From Lutjanus erythropterus (lineage: Eukaryota > Chordata > Actinopteri > Lutjaniformes > Lutjanidae): 64,000 bases of DNA. Within the stretch, counting starts at the first letter, position 1. Each line of letters starts with the position of its first letter. The notes below the pieces were generated by a model. That model searched no databases and was not told the origin of the DNA. It saw only the letters and a program-made list of their open reading frames with translations. The stretch is taken from positions 3,794,837 through 3,858,836 of the forward strand of contig CM034600.1 of NCBI GenBank assembly GCA_020091685.1, written 5' to 3'. Shown here piece by piece: positions 49,401 to 56,808 of this stretch. A program made the translations under genes and the position numbers.

Positions 49401-52400
49401 TTACATAGATCCTATCCAGGGTGTTCATCCATTAACACTTTTATTATAGTACGAAGAACCCTTGAAAAAATCCTTCTTCCAAGAAGGGTTTTATTGATGA
49501 AAATGGAACCCTAGTTTTACAACAAACCCTTGACAAACAACCTTCAAAAAATGGTTCTTGGGAAGTAAATGGTTCTGGGTAGAACCTCACCCATTATTTC
49601 TAGGAGTAAACAGTAGATGGCAGTCGACCTCAGTTTGGAGAAGCAGCAGCAGTACCAGTGTAGGAAGCTAAGCAATGTACTGCTGTGGACAGGGTCAGCA
49701 GCAAAACATTAATAAAGGTCTACCTATAAAGTTGTATTTAGAAGATTCTAAACATTGTAATTACAGTATTTTCACTGCTTTATCTCGCCATCAGACTGCC
49801 TTTTCCGATGGAAAACTGCCATGATATATGCCAAATATCACTCTCTCCTATGCCACCATACTCCTTTGGCAAAAATAGTCATTTTAACTTGCAGAATACG
49901 GGAGTTGCTGGCCTACTGCTGCCTTGATTGGTTAGTTGGTTTGTTTGTTATTTACTGACTTCGGTGTTTTAAAGTGTTAGTTCAGATTAACCAAAGTCAT
50001 ACAATAACAAAGGGGTCTGCCAAAGGAGTCTGGTGGCTGTGGATAGAGGGATGTTTGGCTTATGTAACAGCAGTTTTCCATTGGAAAAGGCTGTTTGATG
50101 CCAAAATATAGCAGTGAAAATATTCTAAATATAGTGTATAGTGGCTTCCGTGCCAGTACTCCTGCTGCTTTCCCAAACTAGGTGCGTGCTGACCCTTATC
50201 TAATGTAGGTAATACAATGACTATGGATAAGTACCTCACACAATCCAACAATCCCTTTCATGTCGTGTTTTTATTGCACTGGGGATCACAGGTTACCTGT
50301 CACAGGTTGGGTAGGGAAGGGTGTCTTCCGGGGTTTCTCCTCGGCTGCTTTGCCCTGCGTTGTCCCCTGCTCCTCCTTATTCTCCGCTTTAGCGCGATCT
50401 CGCTCTTTCTTCCTCTTCCTCTTCTCTCTAGCCGTTTTCTCTGGGGCCTCATCGGGGAGCTGTGAGGGGCTTTCTGTAGCTGGGGTCTCTGGAGGGGAGA
50501 GGTAATGACAACACATGGGTGGGGTTAGAGTAAGATAACAAAGATTGTTTAGGGGACCAGTTGAGGCTGCATGTGACAGGAAATGCTGAAATGTTGATAT
50601 TAGATCCATCTGACATCAGAAGTATCAAAGGGGAAAGTGAGAGAAAACACACGAACATTTTTGTTTTATGACTCATAGTCTTCATCTTTGGCCTTTGCTT
50701 GATAGATGGAGCACCAAGCATTGCTAACAAACCCCCCCGAGCCACCATCCTTTTCCTCCTTCCATCTTGTTCCAGCTTTTGTTTCCTGTGTTCCACCTTC
50801 TGCTGCTGGGCTGTCATTACTGTGTGTCTCAAAGCGCTTTGGCGTAGGCGTGTGTAAATACAGTATACTGTACTTTCTGTACACGTGTGTACTGGCTGGT
50901 ATATATGTGTGTGTTGCTAACATTTCTGTGCCTTTCCCCCCGCTCTAATAACATTATAATGACAGGCCATGGGAGATCAGAGCAAAGGGATCAACTCTAA
51001 GAATTACACTCCAGAGAGTTTTATTGAAGGTTTTTAAGTACCATATTAAACAGACTAAAACAGTGGGTGGGTATTCCTGGAACTACCCTGGAGTGGTTTT
51101 GTAAGAATCGATTTGACAAAACTTATGGGGTCAACAACATACCTGCTTAGCTGATGTGAGAGACTGGATGCAACAAAACTTTATGCAGTTGAACTAAAAC
51201 TGACATCCTAATGAGTGGCCTTGAACACATCTCTGACAGGGTGTCTACATGTATCAGCAAGTTAAGACTTTCAAGACTTGAATATCACTGTTGAATAAAA
51301 TTTAAAGCCAATTTTTCAGTAAAGATAAACATGAAATAAGAATATAGAAAAGCTCCTCGGAGTAAAAACATATATGTGTTGGGAGTTCAAAATTATAAGC
51401 AAGGCAAAATGACAGTGACTGGTTGAGTTTAAGAGCATTTGTCTAAAATGAGGCTATGTCAAGGTATAATTCCCCCAATCCCTGCATTATTATTGTGTTT
51501 CCTGTTTTATAGTTAATATATGAATTTTAAATTTTAAATTTTAAAACTGCCATTGTTTCTCATTTAGCCTACAAACAGTTATAATGCTGTCATAATGACT
51601 CGTGAAGATGATGATTGCTGCACTTTTTATAGCTCGTCTTTTACCCAAATATTGGTGAAGTTGCTTAGAGAATTCAAAATGAAGAATAAATATATAAGAC
51701 TTTCCCTAACAGAAGGAATCTTGAATATTGTTTAGGCCTTTTATTAGTAATGTGAATTTAAGACTTTTTAAAGACATTTCAAGGACTTGTAGCCACCCTA
51801 ACTATCGGTTAGGTTTTCAGGTTCTTCATACTGGTTATAATCTATTTTAAAATCTTACTCAATTAAAAAAATGTGTCTCAATGTTTCCCAGAGTCCAAGA
51901 TGACGTCCTCAAAAGTCTTGTTTTGTCCATAACTCATAGATATTCAGTTTACTGTCAGAGAGGAGTAAAGAAACCAGAAAACATTCATATTTGTTTCTTA
52001 AAAAAATACTCAAACTGTCTAATCAGTTATCCAAATAGTTCAAGATTAATTTAATAATTGATTAAGTGATTAATTGTTGCAGCTCTAAATGCTGTCCACT
52101 ATCATCTTCAGAAGAACGTTATGGACAAATCTAATACAACTACATGATATGACAAAATATGTCATAGTTGATACACTAAAAAAAACTGCAAAAGATTTTT
52201 GACTTTTGAGCCCAGCTCAAACTCTTAAGATCTGAAATAAAAAAAATAAAAAGTTTTGCAGATGTATAATCTTTGGTTGAAATAATTTATGTTTCTTCTT
52301 TAGACAAACTTAAATCTTGGAGTCGTAGAAACTCAAAGCTCTTGGTCACAGTGAACTGTGAACCTGATTTGACATTATCTGGATGCCTGAAATTTAAATG

Positions 52401-55400
52401 CTTTTAAGTTTTGAAAATATTTAAATATTAACAATTATTCACTTTCACTTCAATGAGTTTACTCAATAATTCTGAAATGTGTTTTTAGGGGGTTTCTAAA
52501 GCTTAAAGTAAATTATCTCAACAAAAGATTAGTAGTTGGTGAAACATTTTCAAAACTTAAAAGTTTGAGTTTGGCTAAAAATTAAAAAATCTACTGCAGT
52601 AAGTTGCCTTGAATTTTCGAGTATTCTCAACTTTTTCATTTTTACAGTGTACACAGATGGGAGCAACAGCCATTCTAGTTTGAGTACAGTAAAGTTCCAA
52701 TGTATCGATATATTTTGCAAGTAGATCCCCAACTGTTGCTGCTAGTACTGCTTGTTTCACCACTTTCCCTCCTGGAAATGTACATTACTGTCAAACATGT
52801 TATATTCAAAGACATTTTGATGTTTAAATGATTTGATTGTGGCTAGGTGATGTTATCATCTACTAGCATGTACTACCTGTAGCAGCAGCAGTGGTAGAGT
52901 GTGGATACAAAACTGTTGGCTGGCCCAGGAGGCCCTCAGTTGCATCGTCCAGGTCTCCTGACCCCGACCCGCCTGGCAATAGCTTCTTCCTCTGCTCTCG
53001 ACTACCGCTGCGGATCATTTCCTCCTCCCGCAGACCCTCCACTGAGAAAAAGAAAGAGCAGCTATGAGAATTGCATATAATTAATTTATATTAATTAATA
53101 TTTAAGTCATTGCCAGTGGTGGAGGAAACATGATACCTTCCAAATCTTCAAAATATGTGCACATGTTTCAGGGGACTATAAATGCCTGAGCAAAACTTTT
53201 TTCAAGGTGTAAACACACAATATGATTTGAATGTAATCAGCAGTGGTGGACAGTAACTAAGTACATTTACTCAAGTTCACTTTTGAGTAGGGCTGCACAG
53301 TATGGTAAAAAAAAAATCATACTGCAATCATTTTGACAGATATTGTGAAATTATTCACAATTAGTGGGAATGATTGAGTCTGTAGCTAAAAAACATGTTA
53401 TCTTACATCTGGAGAACAGAATTTGTAGGTCAGGGCATCTCTGCAGCACTACAATGCTTCATCATAAAGTTAACTGTAGCTTCAGTGTGCCCTGGTAGCT
53501 CAGTTGGTCGATCCTGCACCTCATGTACTGAGGCTGAATCCTCTACAGCAGCCCTGGGTTCAGTTCCAGCCCGTGGTCCTTTACTGCATGTCATCACCCT
53601 CATTCTTTCTCCTCCTTCCCTGTCTGAACTTCTCAGTTGAGGAATAAATTGCAACACCTGCCTAAAGGAGTACTTTTACTTGTGGTACTTTAAGTTATAT
53701 TTTGATGCTAACATTTTGAAAGCAGGACTTACTCTTGTAACAGTAGAGTAGATCTGAGTATTTCTTCCACCACTAATAACACTCTTTTATTAGGGATGCA
53801 CAATAAATGTCTAGGCTGATAAATTATCAGCAGATATCTGTCTCTATCAGTATCAGCGTACATTAGCCGATAAATATCAGCTACTAATATCCGATTTGAC
53901 AGAATGTCAGAGCATCTCATTTGAATTTTTAGGCTGCTCTATAACAGACAAAGTATATTTGTGATTTTTTTTGATGAACTTAACTAATAAGAATAAATGA
54001 ATATTTGAGGAGTCAGAACTGATCTGTCTGTCAGTTAGATTTGGTTCAGTCAGAGCTGTGGAATATTAAATCATCCATTTTTGATTACTATATCTCAGAC
54101 CTTTTTACCTTCAGGTGTGCATAAACAACATGTTATATTAACTTCTTTTTAAAATACTAAAATGTGAAATTATCGGTTATCTTATTGGTATTGGCCATGA
54201 GAAGCAGGTAATTATCGGTTATTGTATTTGCTGAAAAAAATCCTGCATCCCTCCTTTCAATTTCAAGCAAGACTGAACTGACCTAAGATCTTGAATGAGC
54301 TCTTAGATCTTTTTTTATAGCTTCAGTACTTTCAAAACTATAATTAACAGATATAATATCATATTAAACACATGGTATACAACCTTAGTCACAGAGTATC
54401 AAATAATCATCACCACTGGCAGAAACATTGGCCTCTGGTCAGGTACCTGCTGGTATCATTTGTCATGAACCACTGCTGCTGTCATTTCTGTTTCCTCCTA
54501 TTACATAAATAGCTCTAGATGGGCACAGATGACCAGTAAGTACATGTTGCACAATAACACTGCCTGTCATGTTTGTTATAAGTGGTGTTCCCCTGTATTT
54601 TGTATAAAAGTCCTGCAGAGTTGCCTGAAATCACATGGCTGGACTGTTCAGTATCTGGACAATATACGGATTTGCAGACTAGATTTCAGCACCAGGTGGG
54701 TTTGAAAACTAAGAGATAAAATTGAACAGAAATTCAACAGTTGAGGCAAGGACAGAGCATTATTGCTCTGGCTTAACTGCCTCACTGAATCCTGTTAGCA
54801 AATCCTTGCCTTGAGTTAAGAGACAAGGTCAACGGCAGCAAATTGAGGGTGAAATATCCGAGGAAGTAAGAACCGCCTCGACACAGTAACCTGCTATCAC
54901 TGGCACGACTCGAAATAAGCACTGGGCCCAGAGGGGGTTCAAGCAGATGGGAAAGGCGAAGACGCATCAGGAAGGAATTCCCAGACTGCCATCATTCCAG
55001 CATGACAGCCGGTGTTACGAATTCCCAAGTTGACGTGTTTTTAGAGCTGCCTGGACATGCCTGACTCGACACAGTAACCTATTATCACTGGCACTGCTTG
55101 CGAGGAAGCACAGGCTGCAGCCAGATATTATACAATCCAGCATGAGCCCCAAGAGAGAATCAATCACAGCCTAACAACAAAATGTCAAAAGTGAAAGGAA
55201 GAGTCAGACAGAGAGCTATGATGGGATTTTCTGGCACTGTTGTAGGAAATAACAGTGTTGGAGCCACAGACAAAGATAGTCTAAAGTAACCCGAGGGACA
55301 ATAAGAGGAGAGCTGAGCCTAATCCTCTAAACACACATAATGATTCACCAAAATGTCCCTATCTTACCATTTTTCTCCTCAGAAATTACAGGTAAACTCA

Positions 55401-56808
55401 ACTCTAAGACAAACTACTCTCTTTCTATGGAAGGCCAAGACATCAGTCATTTTAACAAGAAACTTCCTCAAAATAATGAGTTAGTATCTTAAAATAATGA
55501 GTGTCTTAAAATTATTACCAACTTAGAAAATAATTAGAAAATAATAGTCATTATTTTGAGAAAGTCTTATTTTGAGACACTACATCATTATTTCGATTTG
55601 CATTGATTTCCAGGGTCTTCTTTTTTCACATTAGTGGGAATGGGCTTCCATACTCTCCTCTGCAAGCTGTTCATCCTTAAATGCAGTCTGACTGTGTGGG
55701 TAGGAAGACATGACTGACTGTGTCATTTTGCCAGGGAGGTTGCCTTTGTGAGCCATCGGGGAACAAGTGTTGGTGGGCAGATTTTACGACCCACAAACAC
55801 ACTTGACTCATGTAAGTATACACAGTATGTTCAAACACAGCCCACTTTTAGCCTGTAATCTGTCTGGAGTAGAATCTACACCCACTCATTCTGTGTATGT
55901 GTACTTGAACATCTTCTTGGTAGGATGGCGTGGGGATTTGGAGGAACCACTGCACCCTCTAAGAGGGTGTAAGAATGTCAAAAATGCACCTCGTCCTATA
56001 ATATAACTTTGCTTTCTTGCCAATGTTATCTCACAGTACCAACTGAAACAACAGCGGGGCAGATGGTATTTCTTTCTTATCTCTGATCAGTGTTGTGCAT
56101 CCCATCATGCCTGTGGAGTTTTATGCCTCTTGTTCAACCCCACATAGAACTGCAGCTTGTTTTGTGAATTCCAGTTCATCAGAATTCAAATTTATGGCTC
56201 ACAGATTAAAAAAATCCTGATATAAGATGGCCCATATAGATATGGTGTCATGCTCACTCTTGCTCATACCCATACTCACACCTCTTTATCATTCCACACC
56301 CTACATTTATTTCTTTCCTATACTCCATGTTTCTCCTGTCTAGTTATATCTTGGCAACCTCTCCTGCTGCCTTTCACTGCCTAAAAGTAAGTACTGTCAC
56401 TATCATTTACCATCATTGCCTGACTTAGCCAAGCCTGCTATCAAGGGTAAATTATACATTACATCCAGTAAGAAAGGGTTTCTGTACCTGTTCACCTGCA
56501 GTACTGTAAGCCTTAAAGATACATTTTCTTCTGGCACTTGATCTCAATAATCTCCTGAAGGCCATTATTTCCCATTGTGCTCAACTTCCTTCCACCTTCT
56601 ATTTCCCTCTCTCCTCTCAGCCGGCCTCTCTAGTTTCTCCCATCCACCTCGCTGTGTTTCTTACTGGTGAATCGTCGCTTCGCCAGAAGTTTCTCTGTCG
56701 TCCCGTTGAGCACGAGGACTTGGAGGGCGTATTCCTGACTGGAGTCAAGGCCTGCCACCGTTGCCCGGCCTCGTGTGGTGGTCAGCATCAGCTCTGGCTG
56801 TGGCACCT
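17781..56808 (-). CDS. col20a1: collagen alpha-1(XX) chain, FACIT collagen, 5' end missing (39 exons)
   Basis: Secreted fibril-associated collagen with interrupted triple helices. I chained 39 exons with GT-AG borders; their lengths sum to 4,529 nt and keep one open frame of 1,508 codons to the TGA at 17781-17783. Domain order is FN3 (second half only), charged linker, vWA, six FN3, TSPN/laminin-G-like, COL2, short NC2, COL1, NC1. Most FN3 domains are split once at phase 0 and bounded by phase 1 introns, the FACIT pattern. COL20A1 is favoured over COL14A1 and COL12A1 because of the FN3 count (COL14 has eight, COL12 many more) and close similarity to human COL20A1 as I recall it, for example YSGDPRTEW and YKGGNTFTG in v[10 protein letters not shown], and [13 protein letters not shown] in TSPN. 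The signal peptide and first half of FN3-1 are not in the exons found. Separate entries give each domain. Confidence 0.9.
17972..18330. repeat. CACTGTAAAAA-type repeat, partial
   Basis: It starts CACTGTAAAAAATAAAA and continues with AACTT-rich sequence. A related element with inverse ends lies at 52171-52650. It sits in the last col20a1 intron. Confidence 0.4.
18480..18835 (+). repeat. TTCAA-based degenerate satellite
   Basis: About 350 bp dominated by ATTCAATTCAACTCAATTC-type pentamer repeats with point changes, in the last col20a1 intron. Confidence 0.9.
19904..20252 (-). CDS. col20a1: col20a1 exons: NC2 interruption and start of COL1
   Basis: Exon 20252-20186 (67 nt) encodes [20 protein letters not shown], the short noncollagenous interruption between the two helices; human COL20A1 has a very similar GEPQSLATLYQLVSQ as I recall. 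Exon 20092-19904 (189 nt, phase 1 to 1) begins [18 protein letters not shown] and then enters Gly-X-Y. The EISRKP segment resembles the NC2-COL1 junction of collagen XIV. This junction often acts as a kink and nucleation point in FACITs. Confidence 0.92.
20426..25451 (-). CDS. col20a1: col20a1 exons: COL2 triple-helical region
   Basis: Eight phase 0 exons: 25451-25365 (87), 25265-25212 (54), 23884-23789 (96), 23642-23589 (54), 23259-23206 (54), 23082-23029 (54), 20723-20652 (72), 20461-20426 (36). The first starts with [18 protein letters not shown], Cys-rich, then enters Gly-X-Y. The 54-nt exons each begin with Gly, the classic collagen exon unit. Helix stability is interrupted at GMTMQGKM in the 96-nt exon. 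Its donor (GTGGGT, 23788 down) is the one that keeps phase 0. The last exons ([25 protein letters not shown]) match human COL20A1 closely. Confidence 0.93.
20999..21300 (+). mobile_element. GCAACTAA family MITE
   Basis: Left end GGCTGCAACTAACTATTTT. The body has GTTGTTTGGTCCATAAAA and AGAGAGGAGTAAAGAAAC, shared with the other copies. The right end is degraded. Confidence 0.65.
22483..23019 (+). mobile_element. hAT-like element abutting a col20a1 splice donor
   Basis: Left end CCAGTGGTGGGCAATTA with a GGGGGGCCACA motif; right end AGGTTGTTGATCTCTG. Flanking 8-mers TAGTCTAA (22475-22482) and TAGTCTTA (23020-23027) look like an aged target duplication. The right copy overlaps the donor of the exon at 23029-23082. 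Confidence 0.6.
23332..23575 (+). mobile_element. palindromic MITE, short copy
   Basis: AAAGAGACAGTTCACCC left end with the central palindrome AGTTCCTACAGGAAACTGC. Same family as 8091-9750. It lies between two COL2 exons. Confidence 0.65.
26371..26530 (+). mobile_element. tRNA-derived SINE
   Basis: GTCTGTGGCTCAGTTGTTAG head (A-box-like), then CATTTGCTGCATGTCATCCC and a tail AAATAAAGCC. It lies in the intron between the TSPN and COL2 exons. Confidence 0.75.
26625..27020. mobile_element. palindromic MITE copy
   Basis: Arms AATCCACAAATCTTGTTGTG and its inverse around a centre near 26770. It lacks the TTAAAGGG left end. It ends about 50 bp from the TSPN exon at 27073-27150. Confidence 0.65.
27073..31664 (-). 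CDS. col20a1: col20a1 exons: thrombospondin-N/laminin-G-like domain
   Basis: Five exons: 31664-31526, 30223-30081, 28859-28750, 27442-27284, 27150-27073. The sequence runs [20 protein letters not shown], then the HTISIAF strand, [66 protein letters not shown], and [20 protein letters not shown]. The Cys pattern (VDC, IVC, TCC) is that of FACIT TSPN domains, where disulphides close the beta-sandwich. The 30081-30223 exon is hidden under a longer open frame on the opposite strand, which is a shadow. Confidence 0.92.
29020..29200 (-). mobile_element. tRNA-derived SINE, reverse orientation
   Basis: Read on the minus strand it starts with CCTGGTAGTTCAGTTGGTAG and a box-B-like GGTTCAACTC, then the CTTTGCTACATTACATTCC body. 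It lies in a TSPN intron. Confidence 0.75.
31774..33886 (-). CDS. col20a1: col20a1 exons: short linker before TSPN
   Basis: Two small phase 1-1 exons: 33886-33830 (57 nt, encoding a Pro/Ile/His-rich segment, [15 protein letters not shown]) and 31812-31774 (39 nt, encoding [13 protein letters not shown]). The second matches the conserved Cys-Pro that begins the TSPN module in FACITs. The first is very short and rests on splice sites and phase only, so it is less certain. The intron between them holds an inverted-repeat element. Confidence 0.7.
31905..32562. mobile_element. inverted-repeat element, same family as 48949-50258
   Basis: Left GAATGAGGTGTTATCCAGAG, right the approximate inverse ending TAGTACCTCAT. 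Shared internal blocks include CAGGAGTTGC and GAAAAGGCTGT. It lies between the two small linker exons. Confidence 0.65.
33953..34419. mobile_element. hAT-like MITE with 8-bp target duplication
   Basis: Ends TAGAGATGTAACGA and TCGATACATCCCTA. Flanks GTATGTAT (33945-33952) and GTACGTAT (34420-34427) differ at one base. Confidence 0.75.
34604..35068. mobile_element. GGGTACCG-type MITE
   Basis: Starts GGGTTGGGTACCGAAACACG and ends with GGCACCATTTAGGCACC. The terminal inverse match is weak. Confidence 0.4.
35194..35563 (-). CDS. col20a1: col20a1 exons: FN3-7, probably extra relative to mammals
   Basis: Exons 35563-35447 (117 nt) and 35340-35194 (147 nt). Unlike the other post-vWA FN3 domains this one is split at phase 1, not phase 0. 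Core: [30 protein letters not shown], then [20 protein letters not shown] and AAVSILHPT. It carries unusual Cys residues (SICVSW, SHCFTD). The donor (GTCTGA) is weak, but it is the only one that keeps phase with the next exon. As I recall human and chicken collagen XX, only five FN3 domains follow vWA, so this may be a fish-retained or lineage-specific domain. Confidence 0.82.
35848..36112 (+). mobile_element. palindromic MITE, left half
   Basis: TTTAAAGGAACAGCTCACCC left end and the shared GATATCAGC, TTTCCAAAAATCAT and GATCCAC blocks; it stops near the palindrome centre. Confidence 0.6.
36113..36790. other. col20a1 intron, no further feature
   Basis: AT-rich intronic DNA between FN3-6 and FN3-7 with no recognised repeat or exon. 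Confidence 0.4.
36827..37279 (-). CDS. col20a1: col20a1 exons: FN3-6
   Basis: Exons 37279-37134 (146 nt, phase 1 to 0) and 36956-36827 (130 nt, phase 0 to 1). Core: [20 protein letters not shown], then [33 protein letters not shown] and SASAQGKT. In position and in its YRVSY strand it resembles the last or penultimate FN3 of human COL20A1. The donor of the second half is GTGAGT. Confidence 0.9.
37448..37780 (+). mobile_element. palindromic MITE copy
   Basis: TTAAAAAGGACAGTTCACCC left end and central arms GAGCAGTTTAATGCAG and GAAACTGCTCGCAACAAG. Confidence 0.65.
37781..38500. other. col20a1 intron, no further feature
   Basis: No exon or repeat family was recognised between the MITE and the FN3-5 exons. 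Confidence 0.4.
38550..38910 (-). CDS. col20a1: col20a1 exons: FN3-5
   Basis: Exons 38910-38771 (140 nt, phase 1 to 0) and 38682-38550 (133 nt, phase 0 to 1), separated by only 88 nt. Core: [38 protein letters not shown], then [20 protein letters not shown] and AVAIRYST. An NFS sequon is present in the first half. The short internal intron and close splice sites make this pair especially clear. Confidence 0.92.
39072..39269. mobile_element. GCAACTAA family MITE, short internal-deletion copy
   Basis: Both ends present: AGCACTGCAACAATTAATC and GTTAGTTGCAGCTCTAA. Only about 200 bp. Confidence 0.65.
39443..41072 (-). CDS. col20a1: col20a1 exons: FN3-4
   Basis: Exons 41072-40933 (140 nt, phase 1 to 0) and 39569-39443 (127 nt, phase 0 to 1). 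Core: [29 protein letters not shown], then [20 protein letters not shown], ending in SNITT. Two possible N-glycosylation sequons (NLS, NIT) lie in the second half. The 1.4 kb internal intron carries a dispersed repeat at about 40.5-40.9 kb. Confidence 0.9.
40505..40905 (+). repeat. dispersed fish repeat (TGACCTTCAAATCAAATCAG type)
   Basis: Contains TGAAGAAATTCCCTCAAGG and CATCCTTGAATCCAAGTG blocks that I recognise as a very common noncoding fish repeat. Limits are approximate. Confidence 0.5.
41274..41875 (-). CDS. col20a1: col20a1 exons: FN3-3
   Basis: Exons 41875-41730 (146 nt, phase 1 to 0) and 41403-41274 (130 nt, phase 0 to 1). Typical FN3 core: [29 protein letters not shown], then [20 protein letters not shown] and VTAVATT. 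No glycosylation sequon or RGD was seen in this domain. The upstream intron contains a fragment of a repeat family also found at 49.0-49.6 kb. Confidence 0.9.
41903..42115. repeat. AGAACCCTTT-type repeat fragment
   Basis: GGTTCTTTGTACCATTATAA and AGTAAAACCCCTGGGTGG blocks; same family as 49020-49607. Confidence 0.5.
42291..44498 (-). CDS. col20a1: col20a1 exons: FN3-2
   Basis: Exons 44498-44326 (173 nt, phase 1 to 0) and 42420-42291 (130 nt, phase 0 to 1). The domain has [29 protein letters not shown], then [20 protein letters not shown]. The 1.9 kb intron between the halves holds a LINE/SINE-like repeat tail near 42.8-43.4 kb. It is the first FN3 after vWA and corresponds to the FN3 with the FPVYE motif in human COL20A1. 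Confidence 0.9.
42800..43390 (-). mobile_element. retroelement-tail-like repeat
   Basis: ACTTTATTTATATAGCACAC followed by CAATGTGCTGCACAGAGAG resembles the inverse of the TATATAAATAAAG tail of fish LINEs and SINEs. No coding sequence was seen. Confidence 0.4.
44621..48355 (-). CDS. col20a1: col20a1 exons: von Willebrand factor A domain
   Basis: Four phase 1-1 exons: 48355-48188, 46532-46413, 46293-46129, 44779-44621. The MIDAS metal site is complete: DGSWS after the first strand ([12 protein letters not shown]), the Thr of GGNTFTG, and the Asp of [10 protein letters not shown]. The domain ends with [17 protein letters not shown] and a helix running to ILCGRI. In COL12, COL14 and COL20 this domain lies after FN3-1 and mediates matrix-protein binding. 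Here its first intron (46533-48187) carries a SINE that is itself interrupted by a MITE. Confidence 0.93.
46925..47180 (+). repeat. GGTTGCTAGG-based degenerate repeat
   Basis: Irregular tandem copies of GTTGCTAGG or GTTGCTAA about every 20-25 bp, in the first vWA intron. Confidence 0.65.
47213..47862 (+). mobile_element. SINE interrupted by a MITE
   Basis: The SINE head GGCAGTAGCTCAGTCTTG (to about 47228) and body from about 47577 (CACTGCCAAGGTGCCCTGG, end AGGGATCAATAAAGTATG) are separated by a 350-bp insert. The insert starts TAGGGCTGAATG and ends TGTGCAGCCCA, the same termini as the element at 4374. Confidence 0.75.
47920..47942 (+). repeat. (TG)n microsatellite
   Basis: About eleven TG units. 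Confidence 0.9.
48949..50258. mobile_element. inverted-repeat element with a nested element
   Basis: Ends TAAAGGGATAGTTCAG and the inverse of AACAATCCCTTT, with GTGCTTATCCATAGTGAGTG paired to GACTATGGATAAGTAC. It is interrupted at about 49020-49607. The right end is 39 bp from a col20a1 exon. Confidence 0.75.
49020..49607. mobile_element. nested MITE (ACTCTTAGAAATAATGG ends)
   Basis: Ends ACTCTTAGAAATAATGGTG and CACCCATTATTTCTAGGAGT are inverse. The interior is made of AGAACCCTTTTGGTTC-like units in both directions. Confidence 0.75.
50297..53041 (-). CDS. col20a1: col20a1 exons: charged linker between FN3-1 and vWA
   Basis: Two phase 1-1 exons. The first, 52877-53041 (165 nt), gives an acidic and glycine-rich stretch ([18 protein letters not shown], then [13 protein letters not shown]). 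The second, 50297-50488 (192 nt), gives 64 residues rich in Lys, Arg and Glu, with the dense basic cluster [15 protein letters not shown]. No fold is evident and the segment is probably disordered. A basic cluster in a secreted matrix protein could bind heparan sulphate, but that is inference. Both exons keep the reading frame, which supports their being real. The second exon lies only 39 bp from a large inverted-repeat element. Confidence 0.8.
50950..51880. other. col20a1 intron, no gene seen
   Basis: AT-rich intron between the two linker exons; no exon or clear repeat recognised. Confidence 0.4.
51880..52090 (+). mobile_element. GCAACTAA family MITE, right part
   Basis: CCCAGAGTCCAAGATGACG, GAGAGGAGTAAAGAAACC and the right end AATTGTTGCAGCTCTAA. 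Confidence 0.6.
52171..52650. mobile_element. CACTGTAAAAA-type MITE
   Basis: Left ACACTAAAAAAAACTGC and right CATTTTTACAGTGTACAC are roughly inverse; the interior contains AACTTAAA and TTTTGAAA motifs. Confidence 0.5.
53241..53774. mobile_element. hAT-like MITE carrying two further insertions
   Basis: Left CAGTGGTGGACAGTAACTAA, right TATTTCTTCCACCACT. It contains a truncated GGGCTGCAC element (about 53286-53486) and a SINE (53488-53645). Confidence 0.7.
53488..53645 (+). mobile_element. tRNA-derived SINE
   Basis: GCCCTGGTAGCTCAGTTGG head and GGGTTCAGTTCCAGCCCGTG box-B region, then TTACTGCATGTCATCACCC. This is the best preserved tRNA-like head in the window. Confidence 0.8.
53791..54252. mobile_element. 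AGGGATGCAC-type MITE
   Basis: Ends TAGGGATGCACAATAAATG and CCTGCATCCCT. The interior has GATAAATATCAGCTACTAA and TTATCGGTTAT motifs. Confidence 0.7.
54877..55094 (+). repeat. two-copy direct repeat, 188 bp apart
   Basis: A 30-bp segment starting CTCGACACAGTAACCT and ending TATCACTGGCAC occurs at 54877-54906 and 55065-55094 with two differences; weaker similarity continues downstream. It matches none of the repeat families above. Confidence 0.7.
55250..56600. other. col20a1 intron upstream of linker exons, no gene seen
   Basis: Mostly unique-looking intronic DNA without exon-like segments. Confidence 0.4.
56665..56808 (-). CDS. col20a1: col20a1 exon: second half of FN3-1
   Basis: This is the most 5' exon recognised, 144 nt, phase 1 to phase 1, with acceptor TTTTCCAG and donor GTAAGA. 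It encodes the last strands of an FN3 domain, with the typical core [20 protein letters not shown] followed by [13 protein letters not shown]. It corresponds to the N-terminal FN3 that precedes vWA in COL14 and COL20. The preceding half-domain exon must end in phase 1; I did not find it between 57 and 64 kb. Confidence 0.85.

Noticed and set aside
53488-53560. tRNA gene
   Set aside because: The A- and B-box-like sequence is the head of a SINE; a cloverleaf and 3' end are not maintained and the SINE body follows.
17781-56808. Identification as col14a1 or col12a1
   Set aside because: Seven FN3 domains, the short NC1 and the vWA/TSPN wording fit collagen XX better; collagen XIV has eight FN3 domains and collagen XII many more plus extra vWA domains.
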